64,000 nucleotides of DNA, from positions 620,001-684,000 of the forward strand of contig NZ_CP041616.1 in NCBI RefSeq assembly GCF_007197575.1. Reading direction: 5' to 3'. Positions 6,929 through 15,687 of this stretch are shown here, one piece after another. The notes beneath the pieces are model-generated. The model was not told the DNA's origin, ran no database searches, and was given only the letters and a program-made list of their open reading frames with translations. The translations under genes were made by a program, and so were the position numbers. Each line of letters starts with the position of its first letter. Position 1 is the first letter of the stretch. The DNA comes from Ornithinimicrobium ciconiae (GTDB lineage Bacteria; Actinomycetota; Actinomycetes; Actinomycetales; Dermatophilaceae).

Positions 6929-9253
6929 CTAGACGTTGGGGGCGGCGACCTCAGGCTCGGCCTCCGTGCCGCCCCCACCGCGGCGCACCGCGGCCAGCAG
7001 CATCTGGGCGACGTCGACGACCTCGACCTCTTCGCGGGCGCCCTCGGACTGCTTCTCGGTGAGGCCGTCGGAGAGCATGACGCGGCAGAAAGGGCAGCCG
7101 ATCGCGATCCGGTCGGCGCCGGTGGCCAGCGCCTCCTCGGTGCGGTTGACGTTGATGCGGTTGCCGAGCTTCTCCTCCATCCACATGCGGGCACCACCGG
7201 CACCGCAGCAGAAGGACTTCTCCTTCGAGCGCGGCATCTCCCGCATCTCCACCCCGGGCAGTGCGCCGAGCAGCTCACGCGGCGGGGAGTAGACCCCGTT
7301 GTGCCGACCCAGGTAGCACGGGTCGTGATAGGTCACCGTCTCCGCGGTGGAGGCCACCCCCGTGGTGTCGGCCTCCTCCGGGCGGGCGACCGGGGTGAGC
7401 TTCTTCTCCCGCACCAGGCGGTTGAGCAGCTGGGTGTGGTGGACGACCTGATACTTGCCGCCCAGCTGGGGGTACTCGTTCTTGATGGTGTTGAAGCAGT
7501 GGGCGCAGGTCACCACGATCTTGGTGGCGTTGACCTCGTTGAGCACCTCGACGTTCTGCTGGGCCAGCATCTGGAAGAGGAACTCGTTGCCGGCCCGGCG
7601 CGCGGGGTCACCGGTGCAGGTCTCCCCGTCGCCCAGCACCGCGAAGCTCACTCCGGCGGTGTTGAGCAGCTCGGCCACGGCGCGGGTGGTCTTCTTCGCG
7701 CGGTCCTCATAGGCGCCGGCGCAGCCGACCCAGAACAGATAGTCGACCTCGTCGAGGTCCTCGACGTCCGCCCCGGCCACCTTGACCTCGAAGGGCAGGT
7801 CCTTGGCCCAGTCCATCCGGGCGCGGGCCGACATACCCCAGGGGTTCTGCTTGTTCTCCAGGTTCTTGAACAGCCCGCCCAGCTCGCTGGGGAAGGCCGA
7901 CTCGATCAGCGTCTGATAGCGGCGCAGGTCCACGATCATGTCGACGTGCTCGATGTCGACCGGGCACTGCTCAACGCATGCCCCGCAGGTGGTGCAGGAC
8001 CACAGCACGTCCGGGTCGATGACCGCGCCACCGGTGGGGATGGTCGGGTCGCCCTCGGTCGCGCCGACCAGCTCCCGCTGGGCCTCCAGCACCGCGGAGA
8101 GGGGTATGCCGTGCCGTGCCGCCGCCGACCCGTCACCTGTCACTCCCGCCGCAGGTGCTTCCGCCGTGCCGTCGCCAGCTGCGTCGCGGGCCTCCTCGGA
8201 GGCCATCAGCCACGGTGCTTTGGCGTGGTGGTGGTTGCGCAGGTTCATCACCATCATCTTGGGAGACAACGGCTTGTCGGTGTTCCACGCCGGGCACTGC
8301 TCCTGGCAGCGGCCGCACTCGGTGCAGGTGGAGAAGTCGAGCAGACCCTTCCAGGTGAAGTCCTCGATCTTGCCGACGCCGAGCGCGGCGTCCTCGTCGA
8401 GCTCCTCGATGTTCTCGAAGTCCACCGGCTCGCCACCGACCGCGATCGGCTGCAGCTCACCGAGGGAGGTGCGCCCGTCCGGGTGGCGCTTGAACCAGAT
8501 GTTGAAGAAGGCCAGGAACCGGTGCCAGGCCACTCCCATCGTGGGGGTGACAGCGATGGTGATCATCCAGCCCATGGAGATGAGGATCTTGACCAGCGCC
8601 ACCAGGACGATGGTGGTCTCCAGGGCACCTTCCGACATACCGTCGAAGAAGTTGCCGATCCATCCGGTGGTGGGGAAGTGGACGAAGTCGGCCCACTCTG
8701 CTCCGGTCGCCTTGCCGAGGGCGTACTCCAGGCCGCGCAGGGCCACGATGCACAGACCGACGCCGAGGATCACGAACTCCACGACATAGGCCTGCCAGAA
8801 GGTCGAGCCCCAGAAGCGGCTCTCGCGGTCGTGGGTGCGGGGGTGCAGTCGCTGGCGCAGCACGATCAGGGCGATGATGCCGATCAGGGTGCCCCAGCCG
8901 AACAGCTCGGCCAGCCAGATGTAGGGCGGCCAGTGCCCGATCAGGGGCAGCGCGAAGTGCGGGTTGAAGAGCTGACCGTATGCCGTGGCGAGGGTGGTCG
9001 TGAGCAGCAGGAAGCCCAGCATCACGAACCAGTGGGCGACCGCGACCATCGGCTTGCGAGCCATCCGGTTGTGCGCGAGGAACTCGCGCAGCAGGGTCAG
9101 CGTGCGGGCACCGGGCTCGTCGGTGCGTCCCGTGGCCGGCTGGCCCAGGCGGAACTTGGCGACGAAGCCGACGATGGTGCGCACGAAGAGGGAGACCGCG
9201 ACCAGGGTCACGCCCACGCCGAGCACGATGGCGATGATCTGCACCGGTGACAT
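6929..9253 (-). CDS. membrane Fe-S oxidoreductase, HdrD/GlpC-like
   Basis: A 774-residue respiratory-type reductase. The N-terminal ~250 residues contain about five membrane helices of the NarI/cytochrome-like type. Two ferredoxin-type [4Fe-4S] motifs follow: CTECGRCQEQCP (Cys310, 313, 316, 320) and CTTCGACVEQCP near 415-427. The C-terminal half has two CCG-type modules (WVGCAGAY, TCAHC, then DPCYLGRHN, CCGAGG and CPFC) as in heterodisulfide-reductase subunit D and glycolate oxidase GlcF. From memory, this architecture is that of mycobacterial Rv0338c, which adjoins the iniBAC dynamin genes. The electron donor and acceptor are unknown. It is convergent with the GTPase gene. Confidence 0.88.
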   Translation of the reverse strand: MSPVQIIAIVLGVGVTLVAVSLFVRTIVGFVAKFRLGQPATGRTDEPGARTLTLLREFLAHNRMARKPMVAVAHWFVMLGFLLLTTTLATAYGQLFNPHFALPLIGHWPPYIWLAELFGWGTLIGIIALIVLRQRLHPRTHDRESRFWGSTFWQAYVVEFVILGVGLCIVALRGLEYALGKATGAEWADFVHFPTTGWIGNFFDGMSEGALETTIVLVALVKILISMGWMITIAVTPTMGVAWHRFLAFFNIWFKRHPDGRTSLGELQPIAVGGEPVDFENIEELDEDAALGVGKIEDFTWKGLLDFSTCTECGRCQEQCPAWNTDKPLSPKMMVMNLRNHHHAKAPWLMASEEARDAAGDGTAEAPAAGVTGDGSAAARHGIPLSAVLEAQRELVGATEGDPTIPTGGAVIDPDVLWSCTTCGACVEQCPVDIEHVDMIVDLRRYQTLIESAFPSELGGLFKNLENKQNPWGMSARARMDWAKDLPFEVKVAGADVEDLDEVDYLFWVGCAGAYEDRAKKTTRAVAELLNTAGVSFAVLGDGETCTGDPARRAGNEFLFQMLAQQNVEVLNEVNATKIVVTCAHCFNTIKNEYPQLGGKYQVVHHTQLLNRLVREKKLTPVARPEEADTTGVASTAETVTYHDPCYLGRHNGVYSPPRELLGALPGVEMREMPRSKEKSFCCGAGGARMWMEEKLGNRINVNRTEEALATGADRIAIGCPFCRVMLSDGLTEKQSEGAREEVEVVDVAQMLLAAVRRGGGGTEAEPEVAAPNV

Positions 9254-9262
9254 GACGTGATC

Positions 9263-10552
9263 CTAGGGGGTCGGGGGGACGGGCTGGTGAGCACCTGCCG
9301 CGATGCCGATGCCCTGAGGGTCAGCACGGCGCGCCAGATCGGCGTCCCGTTCGGCGGAGTACGCCCTGGTCAGCGTGTCGTCGAGCTGGGTGAGCTGCTC
9401 GTGGAGGGGGCCGCGCCGCTCGCTCGGGGCGTAGTCGAGCAGGTCCTCGAGGGCGGCCCGCAGCCGGCGGGCGACCTGGGGAGAGCCGGAGCCGAAGAGT
9501 CGCAGCTCCTCAAAGCCGAGACGGACATAGGCCTGCCAGTCCATGGACGGGATGACCACGCGGATGGTCCCGTCGTCGTCCGACGAGGTGTCCTCGCGCA
9601 GCTCCCGGCGAGAGAGCTGGCGCAGCACGTCCTGCACCCGGTCCAGGACCTGCACCACCGTGGTCGGGTCGGCGTGCACCCTGTCGGCCATGGCCTTCAG
9701 TCCCATGGCCACCAGCATGCGCAGGCCATAGGCCACGTCCTCCTCCTGGCTGCGCTCCAGGGACAGGACCAGGGCGTCGCGGATCCCGTCGACGTCGATC
9801 TGGTCGACCGTGCTGCCGGAGAGACGGGCCAGCTTGCCGTCGGCGGGCACGAACTCGCCGACGGCCGGGATGACGTCGATGCGGCAGTCGGCCTCGACCG
9901 CGAGCGCGACCAGGTGTTCGCGACCGACTAGGCTCAGCACTCCGGACTTGTGCGCGGTGACGAGGCGGGGGTCGTCCTGGCCCACGTGCTCGAGGCGGTG
10001 CGGATACACCTCGTCCATCAGGTCGCGAGTTCCCTCGCTGACCAGCTCGATCAACGACGACACCCGCAGCTCGCGGCCGATGTGGTGGATATAGACGACC
10101 AGCACCACGATGTTGATGACCACCATGAGGAAGGTGGTAGCGACCGAGATGCCCGGCACGACGGGGGCGTCCTCGCTGACCAGGACCTGGCGCATGGTGA
10201 GCATCGCCTGCACGAAGGTGGCGACGAACAGCCCGATCGCGTGCTGGCTCGGTCGATCCTGCAGGAAGGTCTGCACGATCCGCGGTGAGAACTGCGCCAT
10301 CGCCAGCTGGACGACCACCATCGTGATGGACAGCACGGTGGCGACCAGGCTGACCATGGAGCCGGCGACGGCACCCAGGATGGCGAGCGCGGCGTCGGGT
10401 CCACCGATGACGTGGATCGAGACCACGTCAAAGCCGAAGTGGCTGTCCAGGGACGTGGTGACGAGGTTGATGACGATCCCGGCCACCGCATAGAGCAACG
10501 GGATGAACCACAGACCGCTGCGCAGGTTGCTGTAGATCTTGGTCAGCCACAT
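9263..10552 (-). CDS. DUF2254-type integral membrane protein
   Basis: A 429-residue membrane protein starting at ATG 10552 with AGGAGG upstream. The first ~170 residues contain four hydrophobic helices, with the typical family segment MAQFSPRIVQTFLQDRPSQ in a loop between them. The remaining ~260 residues are soluble and predicted cytosolic, rich in Val/Asp/Arg. Ten nucleotides separate it from the Fe-S reductase, so the two are probably cotranscribed. The biochemical role of DUF2254 proteins is unknown; the family label comes from recall of the conserved N-terminal pattern. Confidence 0.8.
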   Translation of the reverse strand: MWLTKIYSNLRSGLWFIPLLYAVAGIVINLVTTSLDSHFGFDVVSIHVIGGPDAALAILGAVAGSMVSLVATVLSITMVVVQLAMAQFSPRIVQTFLQDRPSQHAIGLFVATFVQAMLTMRQVLVSEDAPVVPGISVATTFLMVVINIVVLVVYIHHIGRELRVSSLIELVSEGTRDLMDEVYPHRLEHVGQDDPRLVTAHKSGVLSLVGREHLVALAVEADCRIDVIPAVGEFVPADGKLARLSGSTVDQIDVDGIRDALVLSLERSQEEDVAYGLRMLVAMGLKAMADRVHADPTTVVQVLDRVQDVLRQLSRRELREDTSSDDDGTIRVVIPSMDWQAYVRLGFEELRLFGSGSPQVARRLRAALEDLLDYAPSERRGPLHEQLTQLDDTLTRAYSAERDADLARRADPQGIGIAAGAHQPVPPTP

Positions 10553-10723
10553 GGCGTGTCCTCCTGGTCCACCGCACCAGCAGGGGCACGGCGCTCCGGT
10601 GGCATGGCTCTTGACGCACAGTAACGGCGCACTCGGTGGTGCGCGCCCCCACGCGAGAGGAGCAGGGTCGGCCTCCGATCGAGCGGACGAGGGCCGTAGG
10701 GAATAACGTGGGCTTTGTCTACT

Positions 10724-10762
10724 TATAACCATCGAAGGCTTTAGCCCGGCGCGCTGCCGGGC
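10724..10762 (+). promoter_or_regulatory. cysK leader: TATAAC box and hairpin
   Basis: A -10-like TATAAC (10724-10729) lacks a convincing -35 box. It is followed by a GC hairpin, GCCCGGC (10744-10750) and GCCGGGC (10756-10762) around a 5-nt loop, ending 11 nt before the ribosome site of cysK. It may influence mRNA stability or translation. Confidence 0.35.
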
Positions 10763-10787
10763 GCCCCCGAGCGAAAGGCGGCCCATC

Positions 10788-11717
10788 GTGCCCGTGAAGG
10801 ACGACATCACCCAGACCATCGGCAACACCCCACTGGTCCGGCTGAACCGGCTGACCGAGGGGCTGGGGGCGACCGTCCTGGTCAAGCTCGAGTCGGGCAA
10901 CCCGGCCAACTCGGTCAAGGACCGCATCGGCGCCGCGATCATCGACGCCGCCGTCGAGGCCGGCGAGCTGCAGCCCGGAGGCACGATCGTGGAGGGCACG
11001 TCGGGCAACACCGGGATCGCCCTGGCGATGGTCGGTGCCGCCCGCGGCTACAACGTCGTCCTGGCCATGCCGGACACGATGAGCAAGGAGCGCCGTGCGC
11101 TGCTGCGTGCCTATGGTGCCGAGCTCGTCCTGACCCCGGGGGCCGAGGGGATGAAGGGTGCCGTGGCCAAGGCCGAGGAGATCGCCCAGGAGCGCGGCGG
11201 GGTCCGCGCCCGCCAGTTCGCCAACCAGGCCAACGTCGCCATCCACCAGGCCACGACCGGTCCGGAGGTCTGGGCCGACACCGAGGGCAATGTCGACATC
11301 TTCGTCTCCGGCATCGGCACCGGCGGCACCCTCACCGGGGCCGGCCGCTACCTGCGTGAGCAGAAGCCGGACATCACCATCGTCGCGGTCGAGCCGGTGG
11401 ACAGCCCCATCCTCAACGGCGGTGAGCCTGGCCCCCACAAGATCCAGGGCCTGGGCGCCAACTTCGTCCCGGAGATCCTGGACACCGAGCTCTACGACGA
11501 GGTCATCGACGCCTCCCTCGAGGACTCCGTGCGGGTCTCGCGTGACCTGGCGACCAAGGAGGGCATCCTCGCCGGGATCTCGTCCGGCGCTGCGGTGTGG
11601 GCCGCCCTGGAGCTGGCCAAGCGCGAGGAGAACGCCGGCAAGACGATCGTGGCGATCGTGCCGGACTTCGGCGAGCGCTACCTGTCCACCGTGCTCTTCG
11701 AGGGACTGACCGACTGA
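10788..11717 (+). CDS. cysK: cysteine synthase A (O-acetylserine sulfhydrylase)
   Basis: A 309-residue PLP enzyme that converts O-acetylserine and sulfide to cysteine. Diagnostic features: the [11 protein letters not shown] opening, the PLP lysine in [11 protein letters not shown] (about residue 44), the substrate loop TSGNTG (about 71-76), and the glycine-rich PLP phosphate loop GTGGTLTG (about 178-185). GTG 10788 has a GAAAGG ribosome site. The stop codon overlaps the start of cysE (TGATG), giving a classic cysK-cysE operon whose products form the cysteine synthase complex. Confidence 0.97.
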   Translation: MPVKDDITQTIGNTPLVRLNRLTEGLGATVLVKLESGNPANSVKDRIGAAIIDAAVEAGELQPGGTIVEGTSGNTGIALAMVGAARGYNVVLAMPDTMSKERRALLRAYGAELVLTPGAEGMKGAVAKAEEIAQERGGVRARQFANQANVAIHQATTGPEVWADTEGNVDIFVSGIGTGGTLTGAGRYLREQKPDITIVAVEPVDSPILNGGEPGPHKIQGLGANFVPEILDTELYDEVIDASLEDSVRVSRDLATKEGILAGISSGAAVWAALELAKREENAGKTIVAIVPDFGERYLSTVLFEGLTD

Positions 11718-12346
11718 TGGCCCCCGGTGCTCTGCGGGGCCGCGTCGGCGCCGCGTGGGCCCGGGTGAGCAAGGAGGTCGGCACGGTCGCCGCGCGGATC
11801 AGCGAGGACATCGACGCGGCCATCGAGCGTGACCCGGCCACCGACAGCAGGGTGGAGATGGCGCTGGCCTCCCCGGGGCTGCACGCACTCTGGGCGCACC
11901 GGGTCTCGCACGCGATGTGGACGCGGGGTGCGCGGCTCCCGGCGCGGCTGCTCTCCCAGGCCTCCCGTGCCGCGACCGGCATCGAGATCCACCCCGGGGC
12001 CCAGATCGGTCGGCGCCTGTTCATCGACCACGGGATGGGCGTCGTTATCGGTGAGACCGCCGAGATCGGCGACGACGTGATGATGTATCACGCCGTCACC
12101 CTGGGCGGGCGGGCCAACGCCAAGATCAAGCGCCACCCGACCGTGGAGTCCGGTGCCGTGCTGGGCGCGGGCGCCCGGGTGCTCGGACCCGTGGTGATCG
12201 GCGCTGGCGGCCAGGTCGGGGCCAACGCCGTGGTGGTCAAGGACGTCCCGGCCGGCGCCACGGCCGTCGGGGTGCCCGCCACCAACCGGGTTCCGGAGCT
12301 GCACGGCGAGGACGTCCTCTTCGCGGACCCCGCACTCTGGATCTAG
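11717..12346 (+). CDS. cysE: serine O-acetyltransferase
   Basis: A 209-residue acetyltransferase making O-acetylserine from serine and acetyl-CoA. The N-terminal helical region is short, as in EpsC-type CysE. The left-handed beta-helix has the family hallmarks: [25 protein letters not shown] (catalytic His), the YHAVTLGG stretch and [20 protein letters not shown] 11717 overlaps the cysK stop, indicating translational coupling. The C-terminal tail ends in hydrophobic ALWI; a C-terminal Ile is the residue that docks into CysK in the bi-enzyme complex. Confidence 0.96.
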   Translation: MAPGALRGRVGAAWARVSKEVGTVAARISEDIDAAIERDPATDSRVEMALASPGLHALWAHRVSHAMWTRGARLPARLLSQASRAATGIEIHPGAQIGRRLFIDHGMGVVIGETAEIGDDVMMYHAVTLGGRANAKIKRHPTVESGAVLGAGARVLGPVVIGAGGQVGANAVVVKDVPAGATAVGVPATNRVPELHGEDVLFADPALWI

Positions 12347-12352
12347 CCAGTT

Positions 12353-12401
12353 CGTAGGGGTGTCGCACGTCCCAGCGTGCAGGACGTGCGACACCCCTAC
12401 G
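12353..12401. repeat. 20-bp perfect hairpin after cysE
   Basis: Left arm 12353-12372 and right arm 12382-12401 are perfectly complementary over 20 bp around a 9-nt loop (12373-12381). It begins 6 nt after the cysE stop and could act as a terminator, but no T-run follows; instead it runs straight into a 32-nt tandem repeat. Confidence 0.85.
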
Positions 12402-12540
12402 GAAACTCGGGTGGGACCTACGAAACCCTTATCAAAATGCGGGTGCGGCCTACGAAACCGCTATCAAAATGCGGGTGGGACCTACGAAACCCCTGCAAAA
12501 ACTCGGGTGGGACCTACGAAACCCCTCTCAAAATGCGGGG
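12402..12540. repeat. 32-nt direct tandem repeat, about 4.3 copies
   Basis: Units start with GAAAC and end with the CCTAC motif: a partial copy 12402-12421, full 32-nt units at 12422-12453, 12454-12485 and 12486-12517, and a partial copy 12518-12540. Units differ at a few bases, mainly at positions 6-12 and in the TGCGGG/CTCGGG core. Spacing of 32 nt is close to three helical turns, which would put any bound protein on one DNA face. There are no spacers, so it is not a CRISPR array. Confidence 0.85.
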
Positions 12541-12544
12541 GACG

Positions 12545-12904
12545 TCAGGGCAGTTTGTCGCCCCCGGGCCCGAAGGTGGAGTCGTCGACCGACGGGGTGC
12601 CGGTCTCGCCGTCCCAGGAGCCCGTCTCGTTCTCGTAGTCGCCGTGCAGGTCCGTGGTCTCGTGGCCGGTGACCTTGGCCTTGGCCTGGCCCGCGAACTC
12701 CTTGGCCGAGCTGGCAACGGTCCCGGCCACCGCGGCCGGTGCCTTGGCAGCCTGGGTCTTGACGTCGTCGACCCGGGTCTGCACGGTGTCGCTCTGCCAG
12801 GCCTTGCTGGCCTGGCGGGTGATCTGGTCGTAGCGCTCGCGGCCAGCCCTGGCCCCGAGGATGTAGCCGACGCTGGCGCCGATGATGAACCACACCTTCT
12901 TCAT
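12545..12904 (-). CDS. YtxH-like single-pass membrane protein
   Basis: A 119-residue protein. ATG 12904 is chosen because GAAAGGGG lies 8 nt upstream; TTG 12922 is in frame but poorly placed. The N-terminus MKKVWFIIGASVGYILGARAGRERY-type segment gives one membrane helix with Gly motifs followed by basic residues, typical of YtxH general-stress proteins. An Ala/Lys-rich amphipathic helix follows, then an acidic Gly/Asp tail. The 3' end abuts the tandem repeat. Its function is unknown; YtxH-domain proteins are generally linked to stress responses. Confidence 0.75.
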   Translation of the reverse strand: MKKVWFIIGASVGYILGARAGRERYDQITRQASKAWQSDTVQTRVDDVKTQAAKAPAAVAGTVASSAKEFAGQAKAKVTGHETTDLHGDYENETGSWDGETGTPSVDDSTFGPGGDKLP

Positions 12905-12956
12905 GAGGTGCACCCCTTTCAAGGTCGTGTTGCTCTCGCCACCGACACTAACCAGA

Positions 12957-14162
12957 TCAGCGCGCTCCCGCGACCGCCCGGCCCATCTGCTCGATCGCCT
13001 GGGTCAGGATTGCCTGTGAGGTGGCGAAGTTGAGCCGGACGTGCCCGGAGCCGCCGGTGCCGAACGCGGTGCCCGCGCTCAGCCCCACCTTGGCCTCGCG
13101 GGCGAACAATGCGGCCGGCCCAACACTGAGCGTGACGAGGCCCGGCTCGGCCGGCGGATCCTCGACCCCCAGCGCACGACAGTCCAGCCAGGACAGATAG
13201 GTCGCCTCCGGCAGCTGATAACCCACAGTCGGCAGGTGCTCGGCCAGCAGCTCGGCGAGCAGGTGCCGGTTGGCGTCGAGCCCGTCGAGGAGCGCATCGA
13301 GCCACATCCCGCCGTCCCGGAAGGCCGCGATGTGCGCCATCACCGCCAGGTGGCTGGCGCCGTGCCCCACCTCCTCGGGGAGCCGGGCCAGGTCCGCCGC
13401 GGCCTCGGGTCCGGCGATCGCCAGCGCGCCCTTGAGCCCGGCCAGGTTCCAGCCCTTCGAGGCCGACATCAGCGACAGGCCACGCTCACCGCCGGGCACG
13501 CTCAGGAAGGGCACGAAGGCGTGCCCGGGATAGACCAGCGGGGCGTGGATCTCATCCGCCACGACCCGCACGTCGTGCTGCTGCGCCAGGGCGGCGACCG
13601 CCTCCAACTCCTCGGCGGTGTGCAGCGTGCCGGTCGGGTTGTGGGGACTGCACAGCAGGTATGCCGCGCGCGCTCCTCCCGCTGTCGCCGCGGCGAAGGC
13701 GTCGGACAGGGTGTCGAGATCGAGGCGGTGCTCGGCGGTCAGCGGGGCCTCGACGATCTGACGGTCCATGCTGCGCACGAAGGAGTAGAACGGCGGGTAG
13801 ACGGGGCAGTTGACGACGACCTTGTCGCCGGGTGCAGTGACCAGGCGCAGCATCTCGGTGACGCCGATCATGACGTCCGGCACGATCGCGGTGCGCTCCG
13901 GGTCCAGCTCGGACCAGCCCCATCGATCGACGGCGAAGGAGGCCAGCGCCTCCGCATACTCCTTGCCGGAGAAGACATAACCGGTGTCGCTGCGCTGCAT
14001 CGCCTCGACCACGGTCCGGACGACAGGCTCGGCCAGCACGGAGTCCTGCTCGGCCACCCACAGGGGGAGCACGTCGGGGGCGAAGGCGTGCCACTTCACG
14101 CTGGTGCGCTGCTCGCGCAGGTCCGACTCGGTGAGCTGTTCCAGAGGGTTTGCCACGGTCAT
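12957..14162 (-). CDS. PLP aminotransferase, MalY/PatB (C-S lyase) type
   Basis: A 401-residue fold-type I PLP enzyme. The opening (VKWHAFAPDVLPLWVAEQD) is the MalY/PatB version of the family's RxxxxKW...P.WVADMD motif, the central CSPHNPTG binds cofactor, and the PLP lysine lies in SASKGWNLAGLKGA. The C-terminal HVRLNFAT arginine binds the substrate carboxylate. MalY/PatB enzymes cleave cystathionine or cysteine conjugates, and placement near cysK-cysE fits sulfur amino acid metabolism, but a plain aminotransferase role cannot be excluded. It is transcribed away from the membrane gene at 14267. Confidence 0.88.
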   Translation of the reverse strand: MTVANPLEQLTESDLREQRTSVKWHAFAPDVLPLWVAEQDSVLAEPVVRTVVEAMQRSDTGYVFSGKEYAEALASFAVDRWGWSELDPERTAIVPDVMIGVTEMLRLVTAPGDKVVVNCPVYPPFYSFVRSMDRQIVEAPLTAEHRLDLDTLSDAFAAATAGGARAAYLLCSPHNPTGTLHTAEELEAVAALAQQHDVRVVADEIHAPLVYPGHAFVPFLSVPGGERGLSLMSASKGWNLAGLKGALAIAGPEAAADLARLPEEVGHGASHLAVMAHIAAFRDGGMWLDALLDGLDANRHLLAELLAEHLPTVGYQLPEATYLSWLDCRALGVEDPPAEPGLVTLSVGPAALFAREAKVGLSAGTAFGTGGSGHVRLNFATSQAILTQAIEQMGRAVAGAR

Positions 14163-14266
14163 GGTGCCAGGCTATCGGCGTGCCCGGTGGCGGGTAACCT
14201 CGCATGGGGTTCCTGACGTTGGGTTTCCGGGAGGGCCAGCGGGCACGGCGAGAGTGAGGGGTGAAG

Positions 14267-14890
14267 ATGGCGGTCGGAGAGGTGACCGGGCACGGGACCG
14301 TGCTCTTTGAGGCGCGCGCGGGGATGGACCGCACCGGCAAGTGGTCGATGGCGGCCGTCGTGCTGGGCTGCCTGCTCGCCATCCCCTACGCGTTTGCCCG
14401 CAACGCGGACTCTGACCTGAGCGAAAACCTCCTGATCATCGGCGCCACCTACGTGATCGTCCTGGTCACCGTCCTCCTCACCGTGGTGCATCTCAACGCG
14501 CGCATCGTGGTGACCGAGACGCACGTGATCAAGCACCGCCTCCTGCGGAGGGCCCTGGTGATACCGCGGGCCGAGGTCGTCGAGGCGGTCGTCACCCGGG
14601 AGTATGCCGTGCCCGGCGCCAGCGGGCCCCGCACCATCCTGCTCGACCGCAACGGCCAGGTCTTGCTCGTCTCCTCCCCGGTGCGGGAGCTGTCTGATGT
14701 CGAGGCGCTGGCGCAGGCGGCTCCGGTGGTCACCCATGTCCCGGTGCTTCACCCTGCCGAGGCGCGGGTGCGGTGGCCGCACATGCTGCCCTGGTCCCAT
14801 GCCAACCCCAGGGCAGGGGTGCTTCTCGGAGCCGGGCTGGTCCTGGGGTTCATTGTCCTGGGGCTGCTGGCCGCCGTGCTCTTTGCCTGA
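14267..14890 (+). CDS. membrane protein of unknown function
   Basis: A 207-residue protein with two N-terminal membrane helices (about 26-45 and 56-80) and one C-terminal helix (about 184-206). The region between them (VVTETHVIKHRLLRRALVIPRAEV onward in short strands) resembles a PH-like or YdbT-type domain facing the cytosol. ATG 14267 with GAGGGG 5 nt upstream is preferred to GTG 14261. It is convergent with a tRNA gene 46 nt downstream. No specific function can be assigned. Confidence 0.7.
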   Translation: MAVGEVTGHGTVLFEARAGMDRTGKWSMAAVVLGCLLAIPYAFARNADSDLSENLLIIGATYVIVLVTVLLTVVHLNARIVVTETHVIKHRLLRRALVIPRAEVVEAVVTREYAVPGASGPRTILLDRNGQVLLVSSPVRELSDVEALAQAAPVVTHVPVLHPAEARVRWPHMLPWSHANPRAGVLLGAGLVLGFIVLGLLAAVLFA

Positions 14891-14936
14891 CCTTCGACAG
14901 CACGCGTGACCTGCGCGGATGTGCACAGGCGGTGAG

Positions 14937-15019
14937 CGGAGGGTGTGGGATTTGAACCCACGGACGTTTCCGTCGGGCGCTTTCAAGGCGCCTGCACTCG
15001 GCCGCTATGCGAACCCTCC
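14937..15019 (-). tRNA. tRNA-Ser(TGA)
   Basis: Cloverleaf read on the minus strand: acceptor GGAGGGT/ACCCTCC, anticodon stem GGCGC/GCGCC with loop CTTGAAA (anticodon TGA), a long class II variable arm, T arm GTGGG-TTCAAAT-CCCAC and discriminator G. The length of 83 nt is short for a serine tRNA but complete; CCA is not encoded. Confidence 0.95.
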
Positions 15020-15363
15020 AGGGGTCCCGCCGAGGCCGGACCCAGACGTCATCATCGCATGAGCGAGAGTGTGGTCTGCAGCCAGTGGGTCAGCGGGAAG
15101 GAGCCGAAGATCTGGGCGGACCAGGCCCCTCACCAGCGCAGACAGGCTGATTCACCGCCAGAGAGGAAAGGGGACTTTTGATCTCGGTCCTGCTACCGTT
15201 TGTGTGCTTGCAGTTGCAGTTCCTCGCAGTAGAGCATGTAGTCACACCCTTGGGTACGACAGATGGTCAGCAGGTCGGGCATGGTCCCGGTGGTGGGGGG
15301 TTTCATCTGAGCCGGCCCCTGCGAGGTGTGGGGGTTGATCGCACAGCAGAAAGAGATTGTCCC
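15020..15363 (+). promoter_or_regulatory. gene-free 344-nt region, cold-shock gene leader
   Basis: No gene is supported here. A candidate promoter is TTGCAG, 17 nt, TGTAGT near 15214-15242, leaving an untranslated leader of about 115 nt before the cold-shock gene. Long structured leaders are usual for csp mRNAs; I could not confirm a fold by eye. Confidence 0.3.
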
Positions 15364-15567
15364 ATGGCACAGGGAACCGTGAAGTGGTTCAACGCGGAAA
15401 AAGGCTTCGGCTTTATCGCGCAGGATGGCGGTGGCCCGGACGTGTTCGTCCACTACTCGGCCATCGAGTCCAACGGCTACAAGTCCCTTGACGAGGCCCA
15501 GCGGGTCGAGTTCGAGGTCACCCAGGGCCCCAAGGGCCCGCAGGCGGAGTCCGTCCGCGCGGTCTGA
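15364..15567 (+). CDS. cspA: cold-shock protein
   Basis: A 67-residue single cold-shock domain that binds single-stranded nucleic acid. RNP-1 (KGFGFIAQ, about 14-21) and RNP-2 (DVFVHYSAI, about 27-35) are intact, and the start [15 protein letters not shown] is canonical. The length matches the family. The ribosome site (AAAGAG) is weak and distant, which, with the long leader, suggests control at the mRNA level. A strong inverted repeat follows the stop codon. Confidence 0.97.
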   Translation: MAQGTVKWFNAEKGFGFIAQDGGGPDVFVHYSAIESNGYKSLDEAQRVEFEVTQGPKGPQAESVRAV

Positions 15568-15604
15568 GGCTGACCTGGAGCTGACACTCAGCCCCACAGC
15601 TTGA

Positions 15605-15640
15605 ACGAGGCCCCCGAGTCGCACGACTCGGGGGCCTCGT
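15605..15640. terminator. bidirectional terminator between csp and LCP genes
   Basis: A perfect inverted repeat with 17-nt arms (15605-15621 and 15624-15640) and a 2-nt centre, GC-rich, followed by TGTGT. It lies between two convergent genes and can serve both. Confidence 0.8.
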
Positions 15641-15687
15641 TGTGTCTGGGCCGCAACACGATGCGCGCGGTCAGATCGTGCGCCCGG

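Noticed and set aside
6881..9250. Long plus-strand open frame antisense to the Fe-S reductase
   Set aside because: It is a codon-bias shadow; only the minus frame has conserved Cys motifs and membrane helices.
12402..12540. 32-nt repeats as a CRISPR array
   Set aside because: Units are directly adjacent with no spacers, and no cas genes are present in the window.
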